Source of the DNA: Lagopus muta
Lineage: Eukaryota > Chordata > Aves > Galliformes > Phasianidae
DNA length: 64,000 bases
Direction: 5' to 3'
Assembly (NCBI RefSeq): GCF_023343835.1
Contig: NC_064433.1
Span: 72,954,823 to 73,018,822 of the forward strand
Shown here: positions 1 through 11,423 of the stretch, piece by piece
Numbering within the stretch: position 1 is the first letter of the stretch
Layout: each line of letters starts with the position of its first letter
Made by a program: the position numbers and the translations under genes
Notes under the pieces: model-generated
The model's input: only the letters and a program-made list of their open reading frames with translations
The model's database searches: none
Told to the model about the DNA's origin: nothing

Positions 1-283
1 AAGAGCGAGAATTACTTACACACAAGGAAAACAAATTCAGCATGATGTAAATCTACCAAAGAGTAGAGTGGCTGTTATACACTTTAAAGGACATCTGAAG
101 AGTGACAAAATACTGAGTATGTGATAAGTCTACAGGAATAGCTTTGGGAAAGAAAGAAACTGGTTCTAGGATCTACAGCCCAACGCCTTGATTGCTGGAT
201 ACATAAAATTTGACCAGGAGATTGTATGTATATAGCAGATATATGTATATAGCAGTTCCAGGTTTGTCCCCGGAATTAAGGTA
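1..283. other. Unassigned sequence, probably ERV pol interior
   Basis: No open frame or motif could be recognised here. It lies directly upstream of an integrase C-terminal remnant in the same ERV, so it is probably decayed pol, but this is position-based inference only. Confidence 0.3.
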
Positions 284-439
284 GGTAGGTCTGTTCAGGT
301 GCTGCTAACGTCCTACACAACAGTAAAAATTAAAGAACAAGCATTGTGGATACATCATACTAGCGTTAAGAAAGTCCCTCGAACACAATGGGAACTGAAG
401 TCAGCTGGACCCTTGAAACTGTGACTCCAAAGACAGTAA
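284..439 (+). pseudogene. Endogenous retrovirus (class I) integrase C-terminus, remnant
   Basis: The + frame beginning at 284 reads a short stretch with the look of the gammaretrovirus-like integrase C-terminal domain: a GxxxQVLLTSYTTVKIK strand, then ALWIHHT and a VKKVP segment, then GPLKL just before a stop at 422-424. Integrase joins viral DNA to host DNA, and this terminal domain contributes to DNA binding. Only the last 50 or so codons are readable and the catalytic core is not. It is followed by an env remnant, a polypurine tract and an LTR on the same strand, which is normal proviral order. It is dead: there is a stop inside the tail and no upstream frame. Confidence 0.6.
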
Positions 440-604
440 TATGGACTCTTGTTAAAAAATGTTAATTTGATGTGCAGCATTTGATGTAAATGCTTATGTA
501 TTTCTTGTGAACAAACATCATTGCAAAGTGTATGAATATCAGTAATTGGTATGTGGGCAAGCTAGGGATTTAAACTTTTCACTTCTTGTTGTCTGTGATG
601 ATTA
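440..604. other. Unassigned spacer between pol and env remnants
   Basis: AT-rich, with no supported frame. In an intact provirus this stretch would hold the env leader and surface subunit, which appear to be deleted or replaced. Confidence 0.4.
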
Positions 605-733
<129 letters not shown>

Positions 734-764
734 CTATTGCAGGGTTGGATCACTCTCCTGGTGG

Positions 765-1350
765 GTGATGATCAACAAGAATGTAGATTGGATTAACCAC
801 ATCTGTTATAATCAATGAAGATTTACAAATTATACAAAGAGTGCAATAAAGGGAATTATGGAACAGTTAGATGCCACAAATAAGATGCTCTGGGAAAATA
901 GGATCTCCTAAGGTATGATGCTAGCTGAGAAAAGGGGATGTATGTGTAATGCTGGGTACCCATTTTGCACCTTCATCCCAATAACAGCTCCAGATGACAT
1001 AATAACTAAGGCATTGCAAGGGCTTACCACCCTTGCCAATGAACTGGCAGAAAAATCAGGAATAGATACTTCTCTCACTGAATGGTTGGAGTCCTGGTTT
1101 GGTAAATGGAAAGGGTGTGGTTATATCCACTTTTACTTCTTTGATAGTAGTAGCATGAGCCCTGATAGCCATTGGTTGCTGTGTTATCCCCTGTGTGAGG
1201 GGACTGGTACAGTGATTGATCGAGATGGCACTACTGAAGCAAACACAAATGGAGCCACCAATGTATTTGGATAAAATGATGGTATAAGAGGAGATGGGAA
1301 ATAAAGGAAGTGAAGAAGAGGGAGAAGTCTATAAAAGTGAGCCTTAAAAA
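765..1350 (+). pseudogene. Endogenous retrovirus env, transmembrane subunit remnant
   Basis: One + frame from about 765 to 1120 reads as the ectodomain of a class I (gammaretrovirus-like) Env transmembrane subunit: NKNVDWINHICYNQ, a heptad-like helix through ATNKMLWENR, LAEKRGCMC, then TFIP, ALQGLTTLANELAEKSGI and a WFGKWKG end. The usual CX6CC disulphide motif is present as CX6CT, so its last cysteine is lost. Two in-frame stops interrupt it (816-818 and 909-911). A frame change near 1118 moves the membrane span and tail (ending IGCCVIPCVRGLVQ) to another frame, which has further stops. The surface subunit is not found. It cannot encode a working envelope. The order env, polypurine tract, LTR fits a provirus 3' end. 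Confidence 0.75.
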
Positions 1351-1380
1351 AAGAATTGCAGGAATCAACAACATATGAAA

Positions 1381-1398
1381 AAAAGAAAAGGGGGGAAT
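1381..1398 (+). other. Proviral polypurine tract
   Basis: An A/G run ending GGGGGGAAT sits immediately before the TG that opens the LTR. In retroviruses this tract primes plus-strand DNA synthesis. Its position between env and the LTR supports the orientation. Confidence 0.65.
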
Positions 1399-2112
1399 TG
1401 TGGGAATTGTGCAGGAAAAGGAAGAAAAGATACCTATGATATTTTTAAAAATAATTCTAATGAGCAAATGAAATACTTTTAGACATAGAATAGAACATAA
1501 TAGAATAGTTAGTTGGAAGTTTGGGAATCAAATCTTGTTTCTGCATTAGAACTGGATAACATTTTTTTTTATTTTCATGGTCTCTGCTGTCATCCTCTAG
1601 ATGACCCTTCCCCAGGAATGTACGCTCTGTGTGTAGGTGTATATATGTATATCTTGTCATACACATTGCAAGAATACCCTGCACAAGATTGATCGAACCA
1701 GAGAACAAGTTATGGCATAATCAAGGAAGCGCCTGAAGAGATCTCAGGAAGGCCTGGCATCACCTTGCCCCCCCAGTGCTCTTTGTTTAACGAAGACTTC
1801 GAAGAAAATCACCGCATCAATACTGCAAGCAGAGCACTGAGACAGCTTGGAAACAACAGGATGGCTACTGACTGACACCAGATAACACACCAATTAGCAA
1901 ATGTAAACTTTGATAAGATCGTGAACCTGGAGTACACAGCCAATGGGGAAATGGGAGGGGGATAGGCAAAGGGGGAAAAAAGGTGCAAAAACCAGTTACT
2001 GTGTCCTTACAGATGCCTCCTGCTTGCAGGATGCCCACAATTGCAATCACGAATAAAATCTGCTTTTATCAGAGATACTGTTCTGACAAAAATTATTTGG
2101 ATGTTTCCAACA
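1399..2112 (+). mobile_element. 3' LTR of the class I endogenous retrovirus
   Basis: The LTR is bounded on the left by the polypurine tract and a TG (TGTGGGAATT) and on the right by CA, where readable antisense pol coding starts abruptly. It is about 714 bp. An AATAAA polyadenylation signal lies at 2052-2057, about 55 bp before the right end, leaving a short R/U5. The right edge is inferred from the pol junction and could be off by a few bases. No partner LTR lies in the window, because the provirus continues past the left edge or is truncated. Confidence 0.6.
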
Positions 2113-2640
2113 ATCTGAACCAGCCGAGCTCCCTGCTTTATTCTGAATGCTGTTGGTGCTGCATTCTTAGCCCTACCTGGGGTTTCTACTACCCACACAC
2201 CAGGATAAACTTGATCACTTATTTCATCTGTGATACTGGTCCCAGCAGGGGTAGTGATTAATGCTAAACTAAGCACCTTTATTAACAGTTCTTTTACCTT
2301 AAATTCCAATTTTCCTTCAAACCTCATGTCAGTTTCCAGTTGTTTTAGTAGATCTTGTCCTAGTAATGGTTTTGATGAATTTGGCATGTACAAAAATTTG
2401 CGTATGCCTACCTGTTTACCTGTACTAAATTGTAAAGGCTTAAGAAAGTAAACCTCCTCACTTTTGGCCAGTTTCCCTTGTGGTTACAAATTCATCACTT
2501 ACTGGGGTTAGAGAAACATTTCACACAGAATAAGATGCTCCAGCATTTACTAAAACTTCCACACTTTGCTGCAATTCCTTCCCTAGCTTGATTTTCTTCA
2601 CCCAAAACTGTTATTGCGTATGTTACCAAATCCACTGCTT
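2113..2640 (-). pseudogene. Class I ERV protease and start of reverse transcriptase, remnant
   Basis: The - strand reads, from high to low coordinates, a retroviral aspartic protease with its catalytic DTG changed to NAG (in VLVNAGASYS near 2540) and followed by a stop. Then come KPLLGQDLLKQLE (the usual protease-to-RT linker region), a VWVVETPGRAKNA segment and IKQGARLVQI, typical of the start of a gammaretrovirus-like RT. Coding similarity ends exactly at the neighbouring + strand LTR. This suggests the + strand provirus inserted into, or recombined with, this older inverted one. It is non-functional: the catalytic residues are lost and there are stops. Confidence 0.65.
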
Positions 2641-3030
2641 TTCTATTCAAGGAGGGCGGAGTCCTCCTGGACCTTGCCAGCCCCCCCTTTTCAGCTCTTC
2701 CTGAGGAGATCTGTGGGTCCTAGAGCCCTGCTCTCAGCTCCTTCCTCTTAAGGCTTCCCGTGCTAACACTGGGATATCAAGTTTCTTACATCTCTAATGA
2801 TAAAGGCTATTCTCGCTTTCAATGTTTCGTTTTTGTCCCCATTCACAACTAACACTTTGTTTACGTTCTGATTACAAGCCGCAGGGGGAGGAACAGTGTG
2901 GGGGATGTGTTTTCCTGCCGGCTCTTATCTGCTTCAGCTAGAGCAGATCACAAACTTTAATATTTCTACCTCACTGTTCTTCCTTAACCTTTTTGCTGTT
3001 TTTCATTGTTGTTGTTTGTTAGTTTTTCAC

Positions 3031-3240
3031 AATTCCACTATTCATACCCTCAATTACACTTCCATGTACCATTAATGATACTTCCACTTTCTTATAGCAT
3101 TGTTTACACATCCATATAGCATTAACATTTACACTTCTGTATGCTGTTAATAATTCCACTTCTGTACACCATTAACAACCACATTTTCATGTACCATATA
3201 TTTGCATTTATACTTTCATATACCATAAACATTTAACAAT
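3031..3240. repeat. Degenerate ~25-bp tandem repeat
   Basis: About eight diverged units of the form ACACTTCTGTATACCATTAA plus a variable tail can be laid end to end, for example starting near 3056, 3080, 3106, 3131 and 3156, with spacing of 24-27 bp. It lies between two inverted ERV pol remnants and is AT-rich. Unit boundaries were placed by eye. Confidence 0.55.
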
Positions 3241-3299
3241 CACAAAGTGTCAATAGCCAGTACAGTTTATCCTAAGGATTCTTCCTCTCCTCCAATGTA

Positions 3300-3960
3300 T
3301 CAGTGGGAATGGGCCTTCCCATTGACCTGATTCCAGGTTCTTTACTAGTATCATAGTTTTTCCATTAATATTCACTCTTTCCTCATTAACTGAAATGAAA
3401 TGAGGGCTATTGGTTGCCTTCCGTATTCACATCCTCAATTTTAAAAGTTCAATACATGTGTAGTTTTAGCAAGCCTTCCTGCTGGAAGTGCTTTCTCCAT
3501 TCCCTCTGTTTTGCTTAAGTAGCACAGTTTTAAGGATGCTATGGGTATGCTCAATTATGACTTGTCTTGTAATACTGTAATACTTTCTGGGATATATATC
3601 CCAGGCCATTATCTGTACAGATTGTAGGGCTGTTTTTCATGCCCTGAGGTAGAGGACAGAAAAAGCAAACCTAGGAGTATTGTGGTGGCCCAGAGAGATG
3701 GTGAAAAAAATATCTTTTATGTCAATAGCGTTAAAATTCCTGAAACATCAAACTTCTGTGTGGGGGTCCCCGTTGAACCCTGAAGCACCTCTTTTCATGG
3801 GTGCAGTTGGCACTGGCTGTGCCTGAGAATAAGTCAATTGAGAATACAAGTGCCTGCCAGTACTTCACATGGGGGCATGGGTGTGACTGTGCGTCGCAAG
3901 TCCTGCAGGACACTACAGTAACGCTTCCCTATGTGGCTCTTGATCCGGGGCTATGATAAC
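3300..3960 (-). pseudogene. Betaretrovirus-like (class II) RT fused by deletion to integrase, remnant
   Basis: On the - strand, RT motifs come first: a GALQ-like stretch, then IDIKDIFFTISL and RFAFSV (near 3670-3740), then in another frame LPQGMKNSPTIC. With no gap this runs into TDNGLGYIS, the integrase core segment around the second catalytic Asp, so most of RT, RNase H and the integrase N-terminus are missing. Further on come a KTTHVLNFLK helix, then VKNLESGQWEGPFPLIHW and RGR of the integrase C-terminal region (about 3310-3360). Several stops and frame changes mark it as dead. The C-terminal segment is of the beta/alpha-retrovirus type, unlike the class I pieces nearby. Confidence 0.65.
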
Positions 3961-4067
3961 GGAAAATTTTAACATATTTGTATCTCAGGCTTTCCTAGCT
4001 TCCCTCCAAACTGTTGTGTATGCATCACGTGGATCATGAGGGGACAAATCTATGTCTTCTTCAGAGT

Positions 4068-4829
4068 CTTTCAATAAAGTCAAATGTCAGGTCCTACACT
4101 TTGACCACAACAACCGCAGGCAACACTACAGGTTTGGGACAGAGTGGCTGGAAGACTGTGTAGAGGAAATGGACCTGGGGGTATTGATTGATGCTTGGCT
4201 GAATATGAGCCAGCAGTGTGCCCAGGTGGCCAACAAGGCCAATGGCATCCTGGCTTGCATCAGGAACAGTGTTACCAGCAGGGACAGGGCAGTGATTGTC
4301 CCCTGTACTCAGCTCTCGTGAGGCCGCACCTTGAGTACTGTGTCCAGTTTTGGGCCCCTCACTGCAAGAAAGACACTGAGGCCCTGGAGCTGGTTCAAAG
4401 AAAGACAACAAAGGCCTGATGAGGAGTGGCTGAAGGAGCTGGGAATGTTCAGCCTGGAGAAGAGGAGGCTCAGGGGAGACCTCATTGCTCTCTATAACTT
4501 CCTGAAGGGAGGTTGTAGTGAGCTGGGGGTCGGCCTCTTCTCTCGTGTCATTAGTGATAGGACCAGAGGGAATGGTTTCAAGCTACGGCAGGGGAGATTC
4601 AGGCTGGCCATTAGGAAGTATTACTTTTCAGAAAGGGTGGTCAGGCAGTGGAATGGGCTGCCCAGGGAGGTGGTGGAGTCACCGACCCTGGGGGTGTTCA
4701 AGGAACGTTTGGATTTTGTGTTGAGGGACATGGTTTAGTGAGAACTACTGGTGATAGGTGGATGGTTAGACTGGATGATCTTGTAGGTCTTTTCCAACCT
4801 TGGTGTTTCTGTGATTCTATGATTCTGTC
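4068..4829 (+). mobile_element. CR1 LINE, 3' part
   Basis: This is the C-terminal part of CR1 ORF2 (endonuclease/RT polyprotein) followed by the CR1 3' end. Broken + frames read [52 protein letters not shown] and [12 protein letters not shown]. The element ends in GATTCTATGATTCTGT, the avian CR1 terminal octamer repeat. It is 5'-truncated, as most CR1 copies are, and frameshifted near 4315 and 4415. Confidence 0.9.
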
Positions 4830-4879
4830 TATGGGGCCGGGATTAAAAGGGCTGCTGGGAGTAAATTAGCAATACAACA

Positions 4880-5370
4880 ACATTCTTTACCCCACAACCT
4901 CCCTCTGCTTCGTTTTCAAAGGAGCTGCAGAAAACAATGTGGTTGCCTCTCAGCCTCCTCTTCTTCTGACTGGACTGCCTCAACGTCCTCAGCTTCTCTT
5001 CACAGAACATGCCTTCCAGATCTCTTACCAGCTTTGTTGCCCTTTTCTGGGCAGTCTTAAGAATCTTAACAGCCTTTTTCATTGTGGAATCCAGAACTGC
5101 ATACAATATTCAAGGTCAGTCCACATCAATGCTAAATGCAGTAGGAGAATCACCTATATTGACTGGTTGGCTATGCTGTGTTTAATGCATCCCAAAATGC
5201 AGTTTGCCCTGCTGGCTGCCAAGTGCTCTATGCTGGTTCATGCTGAGCCTGCTGTTACCAGCACCCTCAGAACCTTTTGTGCTTGGTTGCTTGCCAGCCA
5301 CTCATTTTCGAGCCTTTCAATAGCCAGCCATGTCAATCTTCTCTGTAACTTTTCCAGGTACTGAAGATTA
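4880..5370 (-). mobile_element. CR1 LINE fragment, old and diverged
   Basis: The - strand reads AQKRATKLVRDLEGM and KKRRLRGNHIVF, matching the CR1 ORF2 tail, and further up a diverged LSMNQHRALGS segment. The part from 5230 to 5340 corresponds to the usual CR1 stretch about 200 codons from the end. It lacks the terminal octamers. It is older than its neighbours, judging from its divergence. Confidence 0.65.
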
Positions 5371-5544
5371 AGTCTTCAACTGGAATTGGAGGACTGCAAG
5401 GTAGCATGATGATTGCTAAACTCTGTGGCGATGTGAAGTAGGTTGATGATGTTCCTCAAATATGTCATTCCAAGGAAGTAAATGAGCTAATGACATCTTA
5501 GGCACATAGTCAGACTGCCAGGGATTGCTGATTGCAACTTTTAT

Positions 5545-5765
5545 TTAGGTTAGATATTAGGTGGAAAATTTTCACACAGCAAGTGGTGACACATTGGAAG
5601 GAGGTTGTGGATACCCCATCCCTGGAGTCATTCAAGACCAGGCTGGATGTGGCTGTAGGCAGCCTGGTCTGGTGGTTGGTGACCCTGCCCACAGCATGGG
5701 GCCTGAAACTAAATGATCATTACCATCTTTTTCAACCCAGACCATTCTGTGATTCTATGATCTCT
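5545..5765 (+). mobile_element. CR1 LINE 3' end
   Basis: Contains the CR1 3' segment (TTAGATATTAGGTGGAAAAT, then a coding tail reading TPSLESFKTRLDVAVGSLVWW) and ends CCATTCTGTGATTCTATGAT. Only the last 220 bp or so are kept. Confidence 0.85.
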
Positions 5766-5769
5766 GAAT

Positions 5770-8700
5770 GTCATACTCAAAAAAGAGCCAGATTAGTATG
5801 GGAGTTATAAGGGCCCTCATCCTGCTATTCAGTATGCCATATGTGAAGTAAATTCTGAGCAAGGGTCTGAGAACATACAAACTATCTAATCTGTTTTAAC
5901 TTAAAGCAACACTCCATTTCTGGGTCAGGCACAGCACTATGGTCTCCAATTCTGTCCTAATGTATTAAGGTGCTGACTATTGGCACTCTCAAAGGAAGAG
6001 ACTATCAGCTGTTGAAATGTCTCCTAATTGCCTTCACTCTTTTTTTTTTCTTCCCTGTGTTCCTGGCACCTTCTGACTTCGCTTCATGTTTTGTACCAGT
6101 GATCCCCTTTGATTACGTTTTAAAATGTAATGCCATTTTAAAATGTAACAACTTTTCTGCAAAATATGCTTATGTGTTTTATGTTCAGTTTTTTGCACCT
6201 ATGCATTCAGCTTGACTTTGAGAAAATACTCAACGTGGTCCGAAATATTAATTTTGTCCCTGGAGCCCAAGAGTGCCAGTCCATTGAAATTGGAAGCTCT
6301 GCAGAATAGAATATTTATTCCCTATCTGCACTTATTGAGGGCAAAGATAAGTTATCTAAAGAACCACAGATGCCCCAGGATCTATTTGAGAAGTATCAGT
6401 GCGCTGCTATCTCATGCTCAGAGTCTCTTCCCTGTGAGGATACAGATAACCATGGGAGGTCAGCAGACTGCATGTCGCTTTCCTTCCGTGGCTCCAACTA
6501 GGGTTGTAAAAGTTCACAAAATGAAACCCTAAATAAATAATGCTGATTTCTCTTGCTTCTGACAGCATCTAGCAAGGAGAATCCCATAAGTAAACTGTTG
6601 TTGCACTATCAGGAGCCACCAGTGGGAGCCACCCCGCAGTGGCACACACAGAGGTTCAGCTTCTTCTGAGTCCACTGCTAGTCAAGACTGCACTGTATTT
6701 GAAAGAAGTGAAGTGCATTTAAGTGCTCAGCTAAGCAAAACATCCAGGGTGAGCAGTTGTTTTTAAATAAGCTGCCTAAAACACAATATCAGCCTCATTT
6801 GACTGATTTTTGTGGCTATCTTAAGGGAAAATATTTCCCTGCATATTCGTAACTATTTTTTGAGGTTGGCAGAGTGGTTTTACAGGAGCGTTTGACCTCA
6901 GCTGTACTGGTGACTTCCTTTTCTTTGGTACTCCTGCTGAGAAGTCAGGATTAACTTTCCTTCCCCTGCAACTTTTTTAGTGGGAGACAGATTTTTATTT
7001 TTTTTCTAAAACATGACCATAGACTAATTAAATGGTTCCTTCTTCTATCAGTGTTTTCTTACATAGCAATGAAGAGGAGACCTGGATGATGGTTATCTGT
7101 AGGCAAATTGCATATTTGACAGAAGTGCCAAGATTTCAGTCTATATGAGTCTGCAGTTCACATGTCTCTGTGCTAACTGGCCCCTATGTCAAGGTATTCC
7201 ATCAGTTTCAGTTGTTGAGCCCTTTCCATGCAATTTGATGGACAGTGCCAAGGTAAAAGTAGGTCAAGCTTATCTCTCGTTAGCCTCCAGCAAAGCTATG
7301 AATGTGATTCTGGCCACAGCAGGGTTTCAGCTTCATTTAACAAATCTGATGGCATGATATTAAAATTACAATTGTAGTCCAAAAAGATCCAAAAGTGGTC
7401 TAAAATCCTGCAGAAGCCTCATGTTTTAGCCCAGTGCTTGGACATATAAACTGAAGGTGTGTTTGATGCCTAGCTTCCTACATTATGAAAAATCAGGAAA
7501 CTGAGGCCATTACTTAAAATAATTTGTTTTTTATAATTATTTTCTCAGCCTCTTGAGATCAGTCTCTGTACAGTGCAGCAAAGATGTGCTCATAAAATCC
7601 CTTTCTGTGTGTGTGAAGGATCACTGGCACTGGAGAAGAGAGGCAGAGGTGTGTGTGGAGGGAGGGAACCATAGGATAAGAGAGATCCATGCCACTTCTG
7701 TGAGACTCTTTTATGCAGGGTTAGTGAGAGGTGGAAAGGAAGGGAATTCCCAGTGACAATTTGCTTAAATTTCTTAAAATTCGGACATTTTGTCTCTTCC
7801 ACCCTCACTAAGGTACCAGTGCAGAACAGGAAGAAATCAAAGAAGATGCTATTTTCACTGCAGAGCACTGCAATTAATTGTGTGCCCTTGAATGAACCCC
7901 CTGAAAGCTTTTTTTTTTTTTTTCTATTTCTTTTCTCCCACAGCTTCAGTCCTATTTTTAGAACTTGTTTTCTCAGGAGCTTTCATGGTCTATTTTTAAA
8001 ATACTTTGCAGGCTGCCAAACCATTGTTACTTTCTCTGGGGTGAGATCAACACAATGCCTGTAGTAAACCTGTTCAGCATCTGCAATAGTTTTTGTTGTT
8101 GTTGTTGTTTGCTTTTTTTTTTTTTTTTTTTTTAATCAGGATAAGAATTACTGACTGTGAAAAATGCTTTTGGAAATACAGCCCCTCTGTGAATTAATTT
8201 ATTTCCGTAAAACATCCTTTTGCTTGTTTCATGACTTTCCCCTTTTCTGAAACAACCATTGGTCTGGCTGTCAGATTGCTCACTACTGCATGAACCTGAT
8301 CTGTACATTATTAGATCATCCAGAGTGACTGTAAATCAGGTTTGGTCCAAGTATTGTGGCATTTTTAATATTTTCATAGATCTCTTATTCTCGACTTTTA
8401 TTTTGGTAATAGGTTAAACAATTCTGTTGTTTAGAAGATTTTGAAGAGCTTAAGATACTGAAAAGAGTAAAGTGAATATTAAAGAAAGATTAAAGAATAG
8501 TAAATACTACTAATAATCATAATGATACATATATTTTTATATTTCTCAAGTAAGCCCAGGATAATTGCTGCTTGTTTTTACCTCTGGGGGGGGAAAAGCC
8601 AGAAACAATTATGTAAAGATGTAAGAACAGATGTATAGTTCATGTAAGCAAGCACTGCTTCACCTATCTCACTCAAACTAGTTGATATGGGGAAAATGGA

Positions 8701-8795
8701 AGGAAGCTGGTTTTCGATTTACCACTGAGTTACTGTTGCTTCATAATCCACCACACATGAGCTTAATACAGTATCTGCTCATGTCATGCTACGAT
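5770..8795. other. Non-coding interval with T-rich runs
   Basis: No convincing coding sequence or recognised repeat. Short open frames lack any family resemblance. Pure T runs occur near 6040, 7908-7922 and, after GTT repeats, 8091-8134. Confidence 0.5.
8091..8134. repeat. (GTT)n followed by poly-T
   Basis: A few GTT units run into a T tract of about 20. Simple low-complexity DNA. Confidence 0.85.
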
Positions 8796-8799
8796 CCCT

Positions 8800-9440
8800 C
8801 AGAAATGGTGTTCTTCAGGGATCAGTGATGGGACCAGTACTGTTTAACATCTTTGCAGGTGACACGAACAGTAGAATTGAGTGCACCCTCAGCAAGTTTG
8901 CAGATGATACCAAGCTGAGTGGTTCAGTTGACATGCTAGAGGGAAGGGATCCCATCTAGAGGGACAGGCTTGAGAGGTAGGTCCATGCCAATTTCATGAA
9001 GTTCAACTAGGTCATGTGCAAGGTCCTACACTTGGTTCTGTGCAATCTCAAGTACAGACACAGGCTGGGTGTAGAATGGCTGAAGAGCAGCCTTGAGGAG
9101 GATGTGGAAGTGCTGATTGATGAGAGATTCAACATGAGCCAGAAATGTGCACTTGCAGCCCAGAAGGCCAACTGTATCCTGAATTGCACCAAGAGAAGTG
9201 TGACCAGTAGGTTGAGGAAGGTAATTCTGGCCATCTACTCTGCTCTTCTGAGACCCCACCTGGAGTATTATGTCCAGTTCTGGAGCCTCCAATGCAAGTG
9301 GAACATGAAGTTATTGGAGCAAGTCGAGGAGGAGGGCCAGAAAGATCATCAAAGGGCAAGAGCACCTTCTCTACAAGGTTGGGCTGAGAAAGCTGAGGCT
9401 TTTCAGGTTGGAGAAGAGAAATTCCACAGCTCAGCAGTCC
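8800..9440 (+). mobile_element. CR1 LINE, RT middle and C-terminal part
   Basis: Reads [16 protein letters not shown], then [12 protein letters not shown], which contains the CR1 RT catalytic FADD motif near 8900. It continues through LGVEWLKSSLEEDVEVLID, FNMSQKCALAAQKANCIL and ALLRPHLEYYVQFWS. It is frameshifted between these blocks and stops without the 3' octamer end, so both ends are missing. Confidence 0.85.
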
Positions 9441-10376
9441 AAGTGGAGATTAACCTCCTCATGTTTGAGTCTGCCTCTCCATTTGTTGTCTTCTCCGCCT
9501 GAAGGCTCTAAATTTCTTAGCATTCTATGGTGGTTCATGAAAAGGTCCATTTCAACTTCACCTAGGAGACCTATGAACTTTTCTGAGCCTAATGTAAGAC
9601 TCTTGTTTGTAACCAAGCCAGAGGAGTTTTCCTAGGTTTGGAGTTCACTACTCACGTCTTATTCATAATCCTGCTGGACAAAGAACAGTTATTTGGAAGC
9701 CCCAGCAGAACTGCCTGAAATGATCCCTGCTCCTCCCTGATCCAGTTATTTTGGCACTAGACTCCTGAAAACTAAGAGAAACCACCAATTCTGGTTGCTG
9801 CTCTTGGCAGCTGAGTTTGTTGCCTGGTTTGGAAGCTATACTTGCTGTATCAGATGACTCTATGGTTAGCAGAGAATTTATTCAGAGCTATGCATAAGCA
9901 GACTGTCTTTCCTCCGAGGAAATGGCAATCAAGAGCACTCTTTCATACCCACTTACATCTGTACACTAATATTCTAGCATCACGTGATAACTGAAGAATG
10001 AAGGAGCCAGCTTGTCTACCACACACAAACTCTTTTGTATTGCTTCACTGCACAGTCTGCACCAGCTCAGCAGGCCTGTTGGTTATGTCTTTGCTCCTGA
10101 ACAGCAGAGGTTTTTTATAAATAGATGAATCTACTTTACTCATACAGGAATAAGGATGAAATGTTGTTGTATCTCCATCATGGAGGTATCCTTCTGGACA
10201 CTTTCCATGACTTGCGTCTATTCAGCACTCCTGGACTGCTGTTGTACTTCCACAGAAAACATATACTAGCAGCATTGCTTTTCCAAGTTCTGGAGAAGGC
10301 TCAAAGTCTTGTCAAAGTTTTGGAGCAGGGTGGATAGGAATAATTAGCTCTTTATTTACATGTGAATCAATACTTA
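9441..10376. other. Non-coding interval
   Basis: No coding sequence, RNA gene or repeat family could be supported in this stretch. Confidence 0.45.
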
Positions 10377-10915
10377 TGAGGGCTGCTCAGAAGTAATGCA
10401 CCGTATTTCATTATGGCTGCCCACAACATCAGAGTTGGTTGTTGGTGGTATGGCAGTAGAGATTAAACCTTCTCACTGATATTCCATTACATTTTGTTGC
10501 TGTGCAACAGATGGCAGCACAAGGGGCAGTCTGACAAAATGGCATCTAACATGGAAGTGAGTATGAAGCAAGGGTATGTCACTGAATTTCTTCATTTGGA
10601 AAGAAAAGCACCCATTGACCTTCATCAACACTTGCTGAATGTTTATGAGAACCAAAAAATAGATGTTAGCACAGTGAAATGGTGAGTGGTGCATTTAATC
10701 CTTGTCAACAGTGGCAGTGGGTTAAGCACAGCATGCATGCATGCATGCATGCTCTTGTTCATTGCTGACAAAAATGCATAGCTAATGGTAGTGTCTATGC
10801 TGAAAAATTGTGTTTCAGATCTGAGAATTTGCTCAATCACATGGTTTTATTGTGTTCTTTGTATCTATTGAAGTTCCAGTGGAAATAAACAGGAGGCATT
10901 ACTTTCAGAGTGACC
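10377..10915 (+). mobile_element. Mariner (Galluhop-like) DNA transposon, internally deleted
   Basis: The ends form inverted repeats: the left end contains CAGAAGTAATGCACC, and the reverse complement of the right end contains CTGAAAGTAATGCCTCC. Each is flanked by TA (10375-10376 and 10916-10917), the mariner target-site duplication. Inside, the + frame 10539-10682 reads MEVSMKQGYVTEFLHLE and APIDLHQHLLNVYENQ, the N-terminal helix-turn-helix start of a mariner transposase. The frame ends at 10685 and the catalytic DDD domain is missing. At about 540 bp it is less than half the usual 1.3 kb. It resembles chicken Galluhop/Mariner1 as I recall it. It cannot move without a transposase supplied elsewhere. 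Confidence 0.75.
10731..10752. repeat. (GCAT)n microsatellite
   Basis: Five units of GCAT inside the mariner remnant. The tract is self-complementary (contains ATGCAT). Confidence 0.9.
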
Positions 10916-10917
10916 TA

Positions 10918-11359
10918 GATGAAGATGGCTGAATACAGAGCAAGTTATAAACTTATAAACCTGCAAGCAGTACTTTTTGACGCATTTATTTGTAAGAGGC
11001 AAGCATCTCCATCACATCCTGAAGCAGATCTGAAGGATCCTTTGTCATATTCTGTGATGACAGAAGAAAAGATATCAGCAGATAATGAGATACGAGCTGC
11101 CAGCTCCCTTGGCAACTTTCTCTACTCCTGGAACATCTGCACTAATTTTTATTTGTAGGCATTCCTGCTGCATGAAATAAAACCACACCAGTAGTAACCA
11201 GTCTGAGTCATGCCAGTGCACTTACATGTTTGTATATTTAAGAGTAAAGCTTTTGAGGTACATAAAGTGCTAGCTGATAAGAGAAACAGTGGTAATAGTA
11301 GGCTATTTGGATAAGAGAAGAGGTGGTACATGCTGTCAGTAAATATATGGCACCATGCA
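10918..11359. other. Non-coding interval
   Basis: No supported gene. A 79-codon frame at 10919 has no family resemblance. Confidence 0.4.
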
Positions 11360-11423
11360 GTATTTATATTTGTATTTGTATTTGTATTTGTATTTGTGTT
11401 TGTGTTTGTATTGGTATTTGTGG
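11360..11423. repeat. (TATTTG)n microsatellite
   Basis: About ten hexamer units of TATTTG with a few TGTTTG variants. Confidence 0.9.

Noticed and set aside
2720..2900. Degenerate nucleocapsid zinc knuckle on the - strand (CEWGQKRNIESEN)
   Set aside because: Spacing and residues do not fit CCHC closely enough to claim.
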